Part shown: piece after piece, positions 35,940 to 47,835 of the stretch
Position numbering within the stretch: position 1 is the first letter of the stretch
Layout of the letters: every line of letters starts with the position of its first letter
Assembly (NCBI GenBank): GCA_025084515.1
Contig: JAJAGP010000212.1
Span: 206,501-270,500 of the forward strand
Length of the DNA stretch: 64,000 nt
Source of the DNA: Ancistrus triradiatus
Taxonomy: Eukaryota > Chordata > Actinopteri > Siluriformes > Loricariidae
Direction of reading: 5' to 3'
The notes under the pieces: generated by a model
Database searches by the model: none
Seen by the model: the letters and a program-made list of their open reading frames with translations, nothing else
What the model was told of the DNA's origin: nothing
Program-made: the position numbers and the translations under genes

Positions 35940-36754
35940 AAGAGCTCTGAGAACCTCCCTCCTGCTTACACGGACTAGTTTTATATTCATGGCTAATAAC
36001 GCAGAGATGACAACAGCAAAAAATGAAATCCTCCATTAGGAACACACTCGAACCAAAACTCACTACTACAGTAGGCTTCATATGAAGCTCAACAAATAAA
36101 GGACTAAAATATATTTCAAGCCGTATACATAGATATATGAATCCTTAAAGTACCATGCCGAATTAGCTCAGCGTTCTCTTAAAAATAAGCCAGGATACAA
36201 CCGGAAGCACACCACGAAATAAATCCTTTCGAAAACAAAAAGAGGTCAAATAAATCCTTCATATAAAACACAAAGCTCATCAATCATTTTATCCTTGTAA
36301 TATTAATACACAAAGCCTGAAAGCTCCTCAGAGTTCAATATCAAAATCAAAATATATTAAATAAAACATCCACCAGATCATTCTCGCCTTTCATTACGAC
36401 ACACACGTGCAATTCTGAGTTCCTCTAAGAATTCCCACACTTGCATGACACGCCAACAAATAAAGGACTAAAATAATTCAAGCTTCATGATTAAAGTTGG
36501 GTAGTTTTTAAACCTTATCGTTTCTGATTCCAATTCTGCTTAACGATTCCAGTTACGATTCCTTATCATTTTTCCTAACAGGTACCTTACTCTAGGAATT
36601 TTGGAACCCAGCCTTGCTTACAATAGTTTTGCTCTCGGCTCAAAACTATCTGTCGTCACGTTTCAAACCATTCACCAGCTTGGTTGTAAATCCTTCCATC
36701 GTCCACCTGCTCAGCTTGAACAACGCACATATTAAAGCAAAGCAAAAGCAGAGC
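35940..36754. other. Mostly unique sequence; hAT-like edge
   Basis: 36495-36590 (GTTGGGTAGTTTTTAAACC, GATTCCAATTCTGC, GATTCCAGTTACGATTCC) resembles the end of a GTTGGGTATCG-type hAT-derived repeat. No gene recognised. Confidence 0.4.
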
Positions 36755-37830
36755 TTCCCATTTCATCCAGGTCAGGGTCATAGAGGAGGGTCTGGAACAG
36801 GGGTGGGTGCTATGCTGATTAGCCGACTTTCTTAAGGCAGAGATCGCAAAAAAGTCATATTACACACAGTTCACACTTGCGCTCAACCCACTGATATGGC
36901 AACCCAATGCGTTTCAACAACCGGACGCTACTCCATTCACTCTTCCAACAGGCGCATGATTAAACTTGTGCTAGAGTCAGAATGTTCATCATTACTTAAA
37001 TGGAACTGGTTTGGCTTTTAAACAACAGACGCAACACAAGCAATAAGCTTTTTAAATATGCAAAGACAAAGGTGGCACATCTGGTGAAAACAACAAACCT
37101 GTTTATCCACCTTAATTGTAAGCAGCCCAGAGAGCACAACACAAGTCGGGCAGCACAGGGACATGGGTGCAACAATGGTGAGAAAAGGAGATGCACAGAC
37201 TGGAATGGGCTGGTTTTCAGCATATAACCGGTGATCGGCCGATCAATCTCATATAACCGATTCGGTTCCGGTCACATTTAACCTGTGCAGCGCAAGACAG
37301 CGGCACAAACACAGCACGTTGCTTTTACTAACTTTAATTCAGAATTCAGTTCATGCGCATACAGAGCTCTAAACGTGGTTTGTTTATGCGATCGCTGCTG
37401 ACGCATGTGGATGATAACGCATGTTAGATTTCGGGTGTGTCTTGAGTACTACTTGGACAACTAAATAGTCTCTCTCTCTATATATAGCGCATTACTAATG
37501 AGGGAGTAGGGATCTGTTTTTGTAAATCCTATTTATTCACTGAATTTACAGTAAGTATTATCGTGATATGTCTCCTTATCGGGATATGAAATGTTGATAT
37601 AGCATTTGCTAAGGTTCAGCCAACGTCCATATATTGGATCGTGATCCAATCTTTAAAAACAATTGGGATATGACATGTTTGCCAGATCGCCCACCCCTAC
37701 TCTGGAGCCTAACCTGGAATTGCCAGGGCTCAGGCAGAGATGAAGCTAGTCCATCATGCTTCCTTAAATGGACCTGACCTGACCTTCACGTTCCAAGCCA
37801 TGCCCGCGATTCCAACCCAAGTCCTCAGAA
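36755..37830 (+). repeat. CATTCAT-type repeat split by a hAT element
   Basis: The left part has TTTCATCCAGGTCAGGGTC and GAGGGTCTGGAAC. The right part resumes at 37701 with TCTGGAGCCTAACC, CAGGGCTCAGGCAGAG and CTAGTCCATCATGC. The two parts join into the usual order (GGTCAGGGTC, GTCTGGAGCCTA, AGTCCATCA). Confidence 0.65.
36799..37700. mobile_element. hAT-family element with 8-bp target duplication
   Basis: Ends AGGGGTGGGTGC and GCCCACCCCTAC are inverted, and resemble the CAGGGGTGGGC-type ends of teleost hAT repeats. Flanked by TCTGGAAC (36791-36798) and TCTGGAGC (37701-37708), matching 7 of 8. Interior 37244-37500 resembles the hAT at 21076-21375, so a second element is probably nested inside. 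No transposase frame. Confidence 0.7.
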
Positions 37831-37904
37831 ACCGCCAAGTCGCCAAAGCTGCTCTTGGATAAATCAGTCATTACTTATTCTGAATCGCTCGTCCACACCT
37901 CTAT

Positions 37905-38310
37905 CTCCAGTCACTAGGACAACTGTACTTCTCCCTCAGCTCCAAATCCCATCATTAACTTCATACTCTTCGTAACTCAACTCCTTGCCAGCTCTCCCTC
38001 TACACCGGCTGCACTGGCTACCAATAAAATGCAAGTTTGCTGTAAAATTCTCCTCTGTACTTACTTACACAACCGCAGCCTCGCTCCGTCTTGTCTCTCA
38101 GATCTTTTACATGTCTACCAGCCCACTTGCACCCCCAGGTCCTCCCACACTGGCTTGCTCATTATTCCTCCTTCTGCTCTCCATAACTTTGGTGATAGGG
38201 CATTCGAAAATGGCACCTCAGCTCTGGATTTCGCTACCCATCAGAGTCAATCTGAATCACTTTCCGTTTTCAAATCTCGCCTTCACTCAGGCCTTTCAGC
38301 TGCTCTATGA
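37905..38310 (+). pseudogene. LINE reverse-transcriptase C-terminal remnant (L2/CR1-like)
   Basis: Plus-strand frames around 37985-38310 read LHWLPIKCKFAVKFSSVLTY and, after a frame change near 38060, YLSDLLHVYQPTCTP, GLLIIPPSALHNFGDRAFEN and SVFKSRLHSGLSAAL. This is the LHWLPV..R..FK / GDRAF / FKSRLKT layout at the C-terminus of teleost L2/CR1-type LINE proteins. At least one frameshift separates the halves. No RT palm motif lies upstream in the window. This domain follows the polymerase domain in intact elements. The piece ends about 38310 with a stop in the next frame. Confidence 0.75.
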
Positions 38311-39700
38311 GTAATAAGCACTCATTCTGCACATCTGCCTCTCGTCCACCTATGCCATACTGTTTTGCTCCTATTGTAGTTCGCCTTGCTTTGTGTTTGT
38401 ACGTTCCACTTATTTTAAAAGCACCATTTCAATTAAACCTGCCGGCAGAAACACTTCTAGAAATCACTCCAGCACTGACCCACAAATAAATAAACAATTC
38501 AAGTAGTTTAATTAACGCAAAACAATCACAAAGCTCAAACGCACCCTCGTTTGATCCCTATGCACCGACACACCGCGCCTGCAGTCGCCAGGGATTTCCT
38601 TTAACACAAAAATCCATAAGATAATCCACTTTTACAGGAACATACGTGGCTTTCATTACTAGAAGCGTACAAAAATCGCACACAGATCACCAGCAGCCTT
38701 CCCTCGGGAACGTAAAACGTGCAAATAAGAGCGGACGGGGGAAAAAAACCTATCGCTAATCATTATGTGGAATGCACTTCATAACACGCTTTTATACCAA
38801 TCGATACGGAGCTAATACAGTTCATTAACGTAAACACACACACACACACACGTATACCTGAAAAGCACCCAGGAGATCTGGTTTAATATGAGGATTTCAA
38901 ATACACCAGAATACAGTGAGAAAACAAACATAAAAATAACACGTACCTAAATGGCTCTAATTTGTCGCACACTTCATGAACTTTATATGGCAATAAACAC
39001 AGAGCTCACACTGAATAACTAAATAGAGTAAACACACACACACACACACACAAAACTAAATTGATACTGAGGTTGAAAGCACCTGAGATTTCTAGTAATA
39101 TCAACTTCAATAAATGAACTAAAAGCTATTAATGAATTAAATACAATGGCATTAGACTACAAATTACACACTGATCCACCATAGTGTTTCATCAAATAAC
39201 CAAATGAACAGCCAATAAAACTCTCAAATATGTGTTGTCTCTATAAAAAGCAAAACCACTTCATACTACACTGTACTGTACTATAATTACGTGGATATAT
39301 ATTATCGTATCCGACTTATACACAAAAGTCCGAGAAAACTTTGCAACAACTACATCAACTTTATGACCAAAAAAAATCAAGCAGTGCTGACTGCCATGGA
39401 CTTTTCTCCACCATCGCCTGACCTAAATCCCAGCAAGCATTTACGGGGGCACTCGAAGGCAAAAGGGCGATATGTTCTATATTTATATTACTATATTCAG
39501 AAATGTATCCAAACATTTTGTTCAAATGTTCAACTCTAATTGTTATGCTTATATGACTTGAGAAAATATTTGAGACCGGTGGCACCCATTGTGTATGTAC
39601 GTATATACTGGGACTACATGTATAACTTCACAATGGGAATCTGAGCATGATGTAGGGTGGTGACGTGGCGGGAGTGATGAGCGATAGTTTTCGGGTTTTA
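38311..39700. other. Unique sequence with two CA repeats
   Basis: CA microsatellites at 38832-38852 and 39031-39052. No gene recognised. Confidence 0.4.
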
Positions 39701-39888
39701 CATTTACATTACATGTACATTTACAGAATTTAGCAGACTTACAGTTGGTACAGTCTTACAATCCAAGCAATCGTAGATTGAGGGTCTTGCTCAAGGACCC
39801 ACCAGTGGCTGCTTGGCACATGTGGGATTTGAAGCCTGGACCTTCGGGTCCAGAGTCCAGTACCTTAACCACTAGGCTACCACAGTAC
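39701..39888 (-). mobile_element. tRNA-derived SINE, minus orientation
   Basis: On the plus strand the tail CATTTACATTACATGTACATT is followed by TTTAGCAGACTTACAG, CAGTCTTACAATCCAAGC, GGTCTTGCTCAAGGACCC, the B-box region GGGATTTGAAGCC, and an A-box-like end CACTAGGCTACCAC. Nearly full-length and opposite to the SINE at 23313. Confidence 0.85.
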
Positions 39889-40111
39889 AGGGTTTTCACA
39901 TTATTCAATAAATTACATGCTATTGAACACTTTATGATGACATAAGCTTGGTGTTAATGATTTTGCCCAAGTGTAATGTAAGGGTTTTAAGAATGTGTAA
40001 GGTACACTACGCTATGATATATAAACCATGGTTTAGGATAAAAGGTTTTGTCCTAACATATCCCCATTGTAAATCGGGATATGTTATATATATGTGGATA
40101 TATATATATAC

Positions 40112-40276
40112 AACTTCGCAAGTCTTAGGCCACCATTACACTAGACTCTTCAGTCTCTTTATTAGAATACAACCAGAAAATACAGCAAATTTGTATGCAG
40201 TATAAAAACCGGGGAAAAAAGAGCTTCTATAGGCTACAGTGGCAAGTATTTAGTGTGACCTCTCCTTACACTTGTG
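40112..40276 (+). mobile_element. Tc1-like lineage B, 5' fragment
   Basis: CAAGTCTTAGGCCACCATTA, TTATTAGAATACAACCAG, GGCTACAGTGGCAAGTATTT and ACACTTG match the left end of the element at 10844 in order. The rest is missing. Confidence 0.7.
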
Positions 40277-40284
40277 TGTATACG

Positions 40285-40690
40285 CACCCACACAGTGCTG
40301 CTGGCGTTTTTAACACCTAGGTGTTTATCCAGCCAACGGCGTCCTGTAGGCAGCATCCTGTGACCACTAAAGAAGGATTAGAGGATGACTAACACTAACT
40401 GCTCTGCAACCGATGAGCTACTGTCTCTCATTTCACATTTGCAAGGTGAACCAAGAAGGTAGGTGTCTACTAGATGGGACAGCGAGTGGACACATTGCTT
40501 AAAAACTCCAGCAGCACTGCTGCGTCCGATCCACTCGTAGCAGCGCAACACAAACAAACACACCACCGCCACATCAGTGTCACTGCAGTGCTGAGAATGA
40601 TCCAGCACCCAAACAGTACCTGATCCGTGCTGCTCCTGTGGGGCTAACAAAGTATGTAGAGAAAAATATGGACTACAGTCCACGCTCAAT
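40285..40690. mobile_element. Widespread teleost interspersed repeat, fragment
   Basis: GTGCTGCTGGCGTTTTTAAC, CATCCTGTGACCACTAA, AAAAACTCCAGCAGCACTGC, GCGTCCGATCCACTCGTAG and CACTGCAGTGCTGAGAATGA are strongly recognised repeat text. The superfamily is not certain from sequence. A minus-strand 103-aa frame here is a shadow of the repeat. Confidence 0.6.
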
Positions 40691-41581
40691 TCAACAGTAA
40701 ATGAAGCTTATAAATCCGGTTAGTGTAGAAATAGTGCATGTATATACTGTATGTGCTTTGAGGTGTGTTTTAGGTCGTGATCCTGCTGCAGTGTGAATCC
40801 TCCACAAAGACCCAGACAAGCATTTTCACCAATCCTCTCACTAGTGCTCTCACTAGAACTTCATTAATCTCATTTTCCTTGCTTGTATGTGACTCTAAAG
40901 AAATAGTTTTTCCATTCAAAAAGTGTTACGCAAGACAAGCTTTAAAAGAATGCATGTATTACTTTATAATAATTCGCTATCATTATTTTTCATCATGTCA
41001 CCGCGACTTCTCCATGACCAGAATGATACCATTTTAATGTACAGACGTATATTTAAAAAAACAGGCCTAAAAGCCTCGTGATACTGATAGAAATGGAAAT
41101 TTCTATATCCGTTCCAATCTATTAGATAATCCATGTTTCACTATGTGACATGTGCACAAAAGCATAAAAACCACATCGCTGCTCCGTGAACACAACCCAT
41201 TAATGCCATTACAGTCACATTTGAGGAAGAGTCATAACAGTAATATCGACACCTTTTCAGAGCCCTTCCACCGCTTTTCCGGACAGCCCAGCACTCACAC
41301 GAGCTCACAGACAGAATGCAGCTGCTGAATAATTAGCAAATCGAGCTCGCCCTTCTGCTCGACCCTGAAACCAGGCTTCAAAATCTCAGAGACCTCGAGC
41401 TGCATTCAGCAGCACTGCAGGAGTGACAGTCAGCTAGGGAATCTCGGGTAAGGCACATTTTTAGAATAAGCACCAGATACTGCAAACTATGCAGAGAAAA
41501 AGACTAAAACACTAAAAGAATTGGTTGCTTCAGAACTACAGAAGGTCTCGGGTGGAAAAAATCTTGAATGCATTCATGTAT
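40691..41581. other. Unique sequence, no gene recognised
   Basis: Nothing recognised. Confidence 0.4.
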
Positions 41582-41585
41582 TGTA

Positions 41586-41618
<33 letters not shown>

Positions 41619-42036
41619 TGAATAATCTGAATTATTATTTACTATTACTATTACTATTGTTATTACTACTACTACTATTATTGTTAGTATTTACATTATT
41701 ATTATTTTATTATTATTATTATTTATATAATATTTATATTACTTGCATTATTTCCTTACTGCTATTATTTTTTATTGTTATTATTATCACATTTGTTATT
41801 ATTGTTGTTGTTATTATTTGTATTTATATTATTTTCAAATGTGTGTTATCGCTACCATTATTAATACTACTATCACAGTTTATGTTATTATTATTATTTG
41901 TAGCGTCTGTGCTACTGTTATTACTAATATTATTAATATTAGAGGTATTATTCAAATATTATCATTACTTTTGTTATTATTATTGTTGTTGTTATTTTTT
42001 GTATTTATATTATTTTCACATTTGCGTTATTGTTAA

Positions 42037-42072
<36 letters not shown>

Positions 42073-42360
42073 AAGTATTATTATGTGTTTGTGCTATTAG
42101 TGTTGCTACTGTTATTATTATTATTATTATTACTATTATTGGTTGTTGGTCTCATTACTATTATTCGGATTCTTGTTATTATTTTTATCATGATTTGCAT
42201 TATACTTATTATTATTTGTATTTCTACTTGCAATATTTGACTCACTGCTATTATTATTATTGTTATTATTGTGTTGCTGCTTTTAAAATACTCTTATTAT
42301 ATGTATTGTATGTATGTATATATGTGTTATTATTATTATTATTATTATTATTAATATAGT
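41582..42360. repeat. Degenerate ATT/GTT/ACT trinucleotide tract
   Basis: About 780 bp of mostly trinucleotide steps (TTA, TTG, TAC) with perfect runs at 41586-41620, 42040-42068 and 42330-42354. Strong strand asymmetry (T-rich plus strand). Frames of 97-182 aa reading I, L, Y, V, C repeats are artefacts of composition. Confidence 0.95.
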
Positions 42361-44479
42361 TCTGTTGTCCTTATTGTTGTTATTATTCACTTGAACTTGG
42401 ACTCATATGGATTCTCAGATTGCTATAAATCTTACAATTTAAATTACAATCACTAAACGTGTACGTTCTTGTGCAAAATTATGCAACCTTGCTCAAGTGG
42501 CATGTTTTGTTGATTGTCTAAAAAATCTAAAAATAAATTAATTAACCTAAATACCAATTTCTACAAATAAACGCATTACTGAAAAAAGGCATGTTGAGGT
42601 TTGGCCACCTTTCCAAGAGAACCACAATTGTTTTGTGAGATCTCAGAACTTCACTGACGTCGTTCCAGTTTGTATAAATGCGTTACATTTAAGTATGAGG
42701 TCGTGTTCACGCCTTTGCTTTTCATTCCAAAAATCAGAACAACACGCAATCTGACCACGAGTGCTAGAACGCGCAGGCCAATCTTGTCGTACCAGGACAA
42801 CCGTTCATGTGTGCGGCGCTTAACTGAGTTTCAGTGGAGTGCTGTCTGGTCGGTGCGGGGCACAGCTCCGGCTTGTTGTCCCCTCTGTGCTGAAACTTGA
42901 GGCTTGAGTTGATTTTCTCCATTGAGAAGGCGCACTCTTTTCATATGCTAATTTTAATAGGCTCTAATTTCTACAATAAATCCTCACACTCTTTGGGCAT
43001 TGTGACTGGCTTAGGCCTAATATTTTGGTAGAATTAGGTTTGGGAGCATAACTAATGTAACCTTGACCTGCAAGATGTGTGTGTATGTGTTGGGGTGTTG
43101 GGGGGTTGGGGGGTTGTAACCCTACCCTACAACTTTTTTCTGGTCTGTTGATATGCAGTGGCTTTCATGTGCAAATTACAGAATGAACCACTTAGAAATG
43201 TTGCACTTGCAGTGCCGTGTGTGTGTGTGTGTGTTGGGTGGACGGAGTGGGGGTGTGATGTGAGGTGAGATCACACTTCCTCTGAAGATGAACAGAACAA
43301 ATGGACCAAATGGGACAGTGTGGAATGGCGTTGCCAGATTGGAACAAGCATGTGATACACTCTAAAAATCTTTAACGTTGAAGGTTTTTCCAAAATGAAC
43401 TCAAACCCTGTACTGTATGTCCTGACATAAAGGCGTCCCTCAAGAGATTTTTTGGATGGTAATGCTTCTATTAGGGACGTTCAACTTTTGAGGCAGGTTG
43501 CTAATTGAACCGCTTAATACCTCTCCCCCTGAGAATTCAAATTCTTGTAGGTCGTTCCCAGGAGTGTCCAAGGGCCCAAATATTTGGGTTTGACCCGTGC
43601 TTTTTACGCTGTGTTTTCTTCTTAATGGGGTACCATCGTTGTTTTAGGCTTGAACCAGTGACAGGTCAAGCAAATCTAATCAAAGACAATCTGGCAACCC
43701 GTTTTCGAGGGGGCGAAGCACCAACAACGGCGCATTTGTTCCCAAGGAATTCCTGCCCGGCTTTGCCTGTCTGTGACGAGGCGAAAAAAGTGAATAATAA
43801 GCACTGGGTGAGTAGGCTACTACCTGACTAGGAGGGCTGCAGCCGGCCCAATTAATGGCTAAGTAGCCCAAAATAATAGTGCCTGACAGGAAGGGACGAG
43901 ACTACTCTTGTCACTGGACTTATTTTTCGAAGAAAAAAAAAGGTAGCCTCCACATTCTCGTTTGGGTGTAAGGATTTGAAAAACAAGCAATAATGATTTT
44001 TAAAAAGAATTTCTATTTAAACTCTCAAAACGGTCACCTGGAGATATTTACCTATTGTGTCTGCAAAGGAGGGAAAGGGCGTATTAAGTAAACATTTACG
44101 AATTTACACACAGAGTGTGTGTCTGTGTGTGTGTGTGTGTGTGTGTGGCTCAACACAGGTCTGGCTGGCCTCAAGACCTGAATTATGCATGTGTAGTAAA
44201 AAGATATCGTTTGGTTTTTTTTCCACCAAACAAACCCACAACCCTCTGGCCAGCCATTTCACCTGCGCCCAAGTTGAACGGCGCTCACAAAAAGAGCGCA
44301 CGTGACCACGAAATCACTTCTACTGACAAACACTACTTTTTTTACATTTCATTACATACAAACGAACAAACTATGCAATCTTAAAACCTGCCCAGATGAG
44401 GGGCAACCCCTGGAGTCATTTTCATGAATTTCTAACATTGCAATTCTGGCTTAGGGAAGCCCGAGGAGCTTAAACGAAA
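42361..44479. other. Unique sequence with TG-rich tracts
   Basis: GT/GGGTT-rich pieces at 43083-43125 and 43216-43236; TG microsatellite at 44114-44147. Frames of 76-108 aa at 42670 and 43505 have no domain. Confidence 0.45.
44114..44147. repeat. TG microsatellite
   Basis: About 34 bp of TG with one TCTG interruption. Confidence 0.9.
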
Positions 44480-44800
44480 GATATGATAATGCCTTTATTG
44501 TCATTCTAGAATTATGCAATGAAATAAGTATAAATTGCAGCTCCAGATCTAACACAAAACAGAAACCAGTCAACGCACAAAGCAGCCTTGCACTACGAGA
44601 CAAATTACACTGACATGTAGCAAAGGAAAGGAAATACTGCACTGAAACATTATACTCAAAGAGGAATAAGAATTAATGTAAACAGGCTCATCATTGTTGA
44701 CCCACTTTACTCTGTATTTGTGGAGTTTAAGGATCTAATGGCCCAGGGAAAGAGACTGTTCTTAAATATTCGGCTCTTTAAAAAAGCAGTGTCTATCATG
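44480..44800. mobile_element. Teleost retroposon (TTTATTGTCATT type) fragment
   Basis: GATAATGCCTTTATTGTCAT, GAATTATGCAATGAAATAAG, AAATTGCAGCTCCAGATC, and further on AATGGCCCAGGGAAAGAGA, a familiar order in a teleost retroposon. Coding parts are not present. Confidence 0.6.
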
Positions 44801-45239
44801 GATGAAAAAATATATTAGAAAAGTCTTATTCCCTCAGACTATTGGTTATAATTGGGGAGATAAATTATGCATAGTTCGTTTCATAACGTGGGACGATTTT
44901 TAATTTAACCACATTCCTCTAAAGGAAAGAGATAAGCTTTAAGCACTCCTTTTCGTGTCCTATATAGGCGTATTAGTACTAATGCTGCATAATATCTATA
45001 CAAATAATAATATCCAAAATAGCAATAAAGCAAAGATTTATGGTCATTATCACAGCCCTGTTGCACATCCAGGCGACGTGGTTTCCTCGCAGGAGCTTTC
45101 TATTTTACAGCAAATAAGCTACAAAATGCGCATATTAATAGCCACGCGTTTCTTTATTTATATATTTGTTTGTTTTTTTATTTATTTATTGACCCTGTAG
45201 TGCCTACAAGTTAGACGTGTGGTGTTACCAAGCGTCGGT
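44801..45239. other. Unique sequence, no gene recognised
   Basis: Nothing recognised. Confidence 0.4.
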
Positions 45240-46040
45240 TTTCCACCGTCAGGTCTTTCAGGGACCAAGAACGGCTGTGGAGTGAGCGACTGAGGTGTGG
45301 AAGTAAAGCAGCGGGTTACTTACATGCACAAACGCGCTCCTCTCCGGCCGAGCAGCAGCACAAAGCCTCCCGCGCCGTGGCTCTCACGTAGCGGCTCGAA
45401 CGCAAGTACCGCGCGCTCCCAGTAACCGGCTAAACTCCATCACCAAAGCGCGCAGCAGGAGGGGGGTTACCGGTGCTACACTCACCGCCGCATCAAGAGC
45501 CGGGCGAACGGAAAGCAAACAGCCCGAGGTACAGAGTGAGACTGTGTGTGTGTGTGTGTGTGAGAGTGAGAGAGTGAGTGAGGGAGAGAGGGACTGAAGA
45601 ACCGAGCGCTCAGACGCGAGCCAGAAGTGAAGCCGCGCGCCGTCTCACCATGGCTGAGTAAAATCAGCAGAAGCCTTAGAGACAAGAGAAAAAGAGAGAG
45701 AAAGAGAGAGAGGGAGAGAAAGAGAGAGCGCTGGCCACGCAGCACAACCGTTCAGACAGATCCCCGGTTCCCCCTGCGCCTCCGAAGCGCTCCGGTCTCA
45801 CAGAGCAGGAATTGAGAAATGCACGGGGGCTGCCGCTGCTGCCGCTGCTCGAGCCTCTCTGCAGCAGCTGAGGATTCAAACGAGGCCTTCAGCAAAACCC
45901 GGACAGGATCCGCGCGGGAACTGGACAGGATCGGCACAGCCTGTGGGCACGTCCCACCTCACAGCACGGGCTTATTCCGCACACACGGGGGTCCCGGTCA
46001 AAGGCGCGCGGGGGCATTTCGGACAGTTTTGACTTAGCAA
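45240..46040 (-). promoter_or_regulatory. CpG-rich promoter-like block with minus-strand splice donors
   Basis: Dense CpG (for example CCCGCGCCGTGG, ACCGCGCGCTCC, AAGCCGCGCGCC, AGGCGCGCGGGGG) in an otherwise AT-rich window, broken by a TG tract (45543-45582) and a GA tract (45668-45729). On the minus strand two good donors occur: GGCG|GTGAGT (exon end 45486) and GCAT|GTAAGT (exon end 45324). This fits a non-coding first exon transcribed leftward, with a large first intron covering much of the window. A plus-strand ATG (45648) in CACCATGG context is followed by a stop after two more codons. The gene is not identified. Confidence 0.5.
45543..45729. repeat. TG/GA tracts within the CpG-rich block
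   Basis: A TG run at 45543-45562 is followed by GAGAGTGAG units, then a GA-rich run at 45686-45729. Confidence 0.85.
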
Positions 46041-46741
46041 TCGTCGCTTTGATACCGTAAAGTCTGGATTAAGTCACAAGTCTTGCTGTGGTAATATTAC
46101 AGCAAGTCCAGTCCCTGCTGGAAGTCTAGTCACACGAAATTGCGATGCTCTAACTCCAGTTTCCACACTGAAATAAGACAGTGGTCATAAAGATTTTATT
46201 TCGACGCTTCAACTTAAATGTTATCTTTCCTGCTATTTATAATGTTTGACTAGCCAAAAGGTTAGCTTAAAAAACAGTCACATACCTTCCTTTGTGGGTT
46301 TTGTAGCGAATATCGCTGTTCTCTTGTTACAAATTTCATGGACAACATAAAACTTGAATCCAAACTTCAATATTTTTGGAATAGCCGCTTCCATGTTATG
46401 AGCTTCTCTGTATGTTTGATGCCGCTGATTTCCCGCCTTCTGATAGGTTGCCTGGTTTCTGCTAACTTTTCAATGTCTAAAAATGCAAAGATTTAATTTT
46501 AAAACGTAATTTCGAGTCATTTGAAGTCTCAAGTCATGAATACCAAGTCAAGGTCAAGTCTTTTATCAATGTTAGTCAAGCAAGTCTTTAAATATGCGAC
46601 CCCAACTGTAGTCAAACCCTAAACTATAATGTACTATGGCCATATTACAAACCAAACCAGGACAGTCATAAAAGTGTATAAAATGATATACTGTATATAG
46701 TCAATGGATCAAATGGGTCGTTCTTATATATACTCTACATA
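46041..46741. other. Unique sequence, no gene recognised
   Basis: AAGTCAAGGTCAAGTC-type short repeats near 46515-46590. No gene recognised. Confidence 0.4.
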
Positions 46742-47305
46742 CACCAATCAGCCGAAATATTAAATCACCTGGTTCATAATAACATTGAGGTAAGTATTAC
46801 ACATGAATGCCCAGACCCATGATTTTCCCACAGAATATTATCCAGGCATCACTCTCCCTCCATTGGCTTATTATTTTCCCACAGTGCATCCCAGTGCCAT
46901 CACTTCCCCTAATAAATTACCAATCATCCCTGTGATGGACAAGAATACAGGACTCACTGGACTTCTTCCATTGCTCCAAGGTCCAGTTCTGACCTTCGCC
47001 TGCCCAGCAAAGGAGCTTTTGATGGTGGACAGGTGTTAACATGGTGAGCACTCTGAACACTCTGTGACTAGGCAGCTCCATGCTCAGTAGGGGGCACTGC
47101 ACTGTGTGTTGTGACACAATCCTCCCGTAACCAGCATTAAACATTTCTGTGACTTGTACCACAGTAGCACTTCTGTCCATTTGGGCCAGGTGGGAAGGGA
47201 TTTGTTGTTCTCGCATACTGATGAGCTTTGGGCACCATCTCGCCGGTTTATGGTTTGTCCCTCTGTGGACCACTGTCAGTAGGTACTCACTACCAGGGTC
47301 ACCAT
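46742..47305 (-). mobile_element. Tc1-like transposon, lineage C, truncated
   Basis: The left end CACCAATCAGCCGAAATATT, preceded by TA at 46740-46741, matches the CACCGATCAGCC-type end of a well-known teleost Tc1 lineage. The body is on the minus strand (see the pseudogene). The right end is not found, so the element is truncated near 47305. Confidence 0.75.
46917..47273 (-). pseudogene. Tc1-like transposase remnant, minus strand
   Basis: The 118-aa frame has the layout of a Tc1 transposase from the end of the second DNA-binding helix to the start of the catalytic domain: GRIVSQHTVQCPLLSMELPS, then RVLTMLTPVHHQKLLCWA and QNWTLEQWKKSS. The segment after WKK should carry the first catalytic Asp (WSDES in relatives). 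Here it reads SSESCILVHHRDDW with that Asp lost. The N-terminus reads arbitrary residues and the C-terminal two thirds are absent. Adjacent plus-strand GC-rich frames are shadows. The enzyme is dead. Confidence 0.8.
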
Positions 47306-47549
47306 CAGACCTACTTTACTGGGGCATGTGCCCCAGTAAAATGTTGCTGTGCCCCACTAAAATGGCAGTGGTAAAAAGTCAGTTTTATCCTAGTTTGCTG
47401 AGCAGAACTACAAGCCAGGTCTTGCAAATTCAGTACAGACACTACATTTCCCATCATTCCCCAGCATCTTCCCAAAAATACAAAATGAAAGCAAGTACTA
47501 AAAAATTGTTTCTTGTTCATTTTTATTCTTTTCTCATTTATGACAGTGT
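47306..47549. other. Unique sequence, no gene recognised
   Basis: An inverted TACTGGGGCATG / TGCCCCAGTA pair lies at 47317-47340. Nothing else recognised. Confidence 0.4.
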
Positions 47550-47835
47550 AACGCCCACTTTAGCAGCTGATTTGGGACTACAACTGGTATCTTTAATAGT
47601 TAGACTAACACTTTTGGTACTAGAAATGCAGTTTGTGCTTGTTAGTGAAATCTTTGCATTTTGGTAGTTAAACTGATACATTTTGAACTGGAACCAGAGC
47701 CTTTGGTACTTTGGATGGAAATGTAATGTTTAGACCCGACATGCTACTTGAACAAGGACATTTCATAACTTTGGTACCTGAAGTGGACACTTTGTTACTC
47801 AACAAAGTAGGAGTTCTGACACCTTTGGCATGTTA
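47550..47835 (+). repeat. GGTAC minisatellite, degenerate array 1
   Basis: TTTTGGTACTAGAAATG, GCCTTTGGTACTTTGGATG, AACTTTGGTACCTGAAGTGG and related phrases at irregular spacing match the 42-bp array at 55326, but the copies are diverged. Confidence 0.5.

Noticed and set aside
40378..40689. 103-aa minus-strand frame
   Set aside because: Lies entirely inside a common teleost interspersed repeat.
41525..42073. 182-aa open frame in the ATT tract
   Set aside because: The sequence is low-complexity Y/L/I/V/C and follows the trinucleotide repeat; no start context or domain.
45641..45665. Short plus-strand ATG in good context as a coding start
   Set aside because: A stop follows after two more codons; at most an upstream open frame.
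45482..45745. 87-aa minus-strand frame in the CpG-rich block as a coding exon
   Set aside because: Most residues are SLSL and HTHT from the GA and TG tracts; the stop overlaps the donor, so it is better read as 5' UTR.
47149..47667. 172-aa plus-strand frame
   Set aside because: It is the antisense of the Tc1 transposase remnant joined to minisatellite-like sequence.
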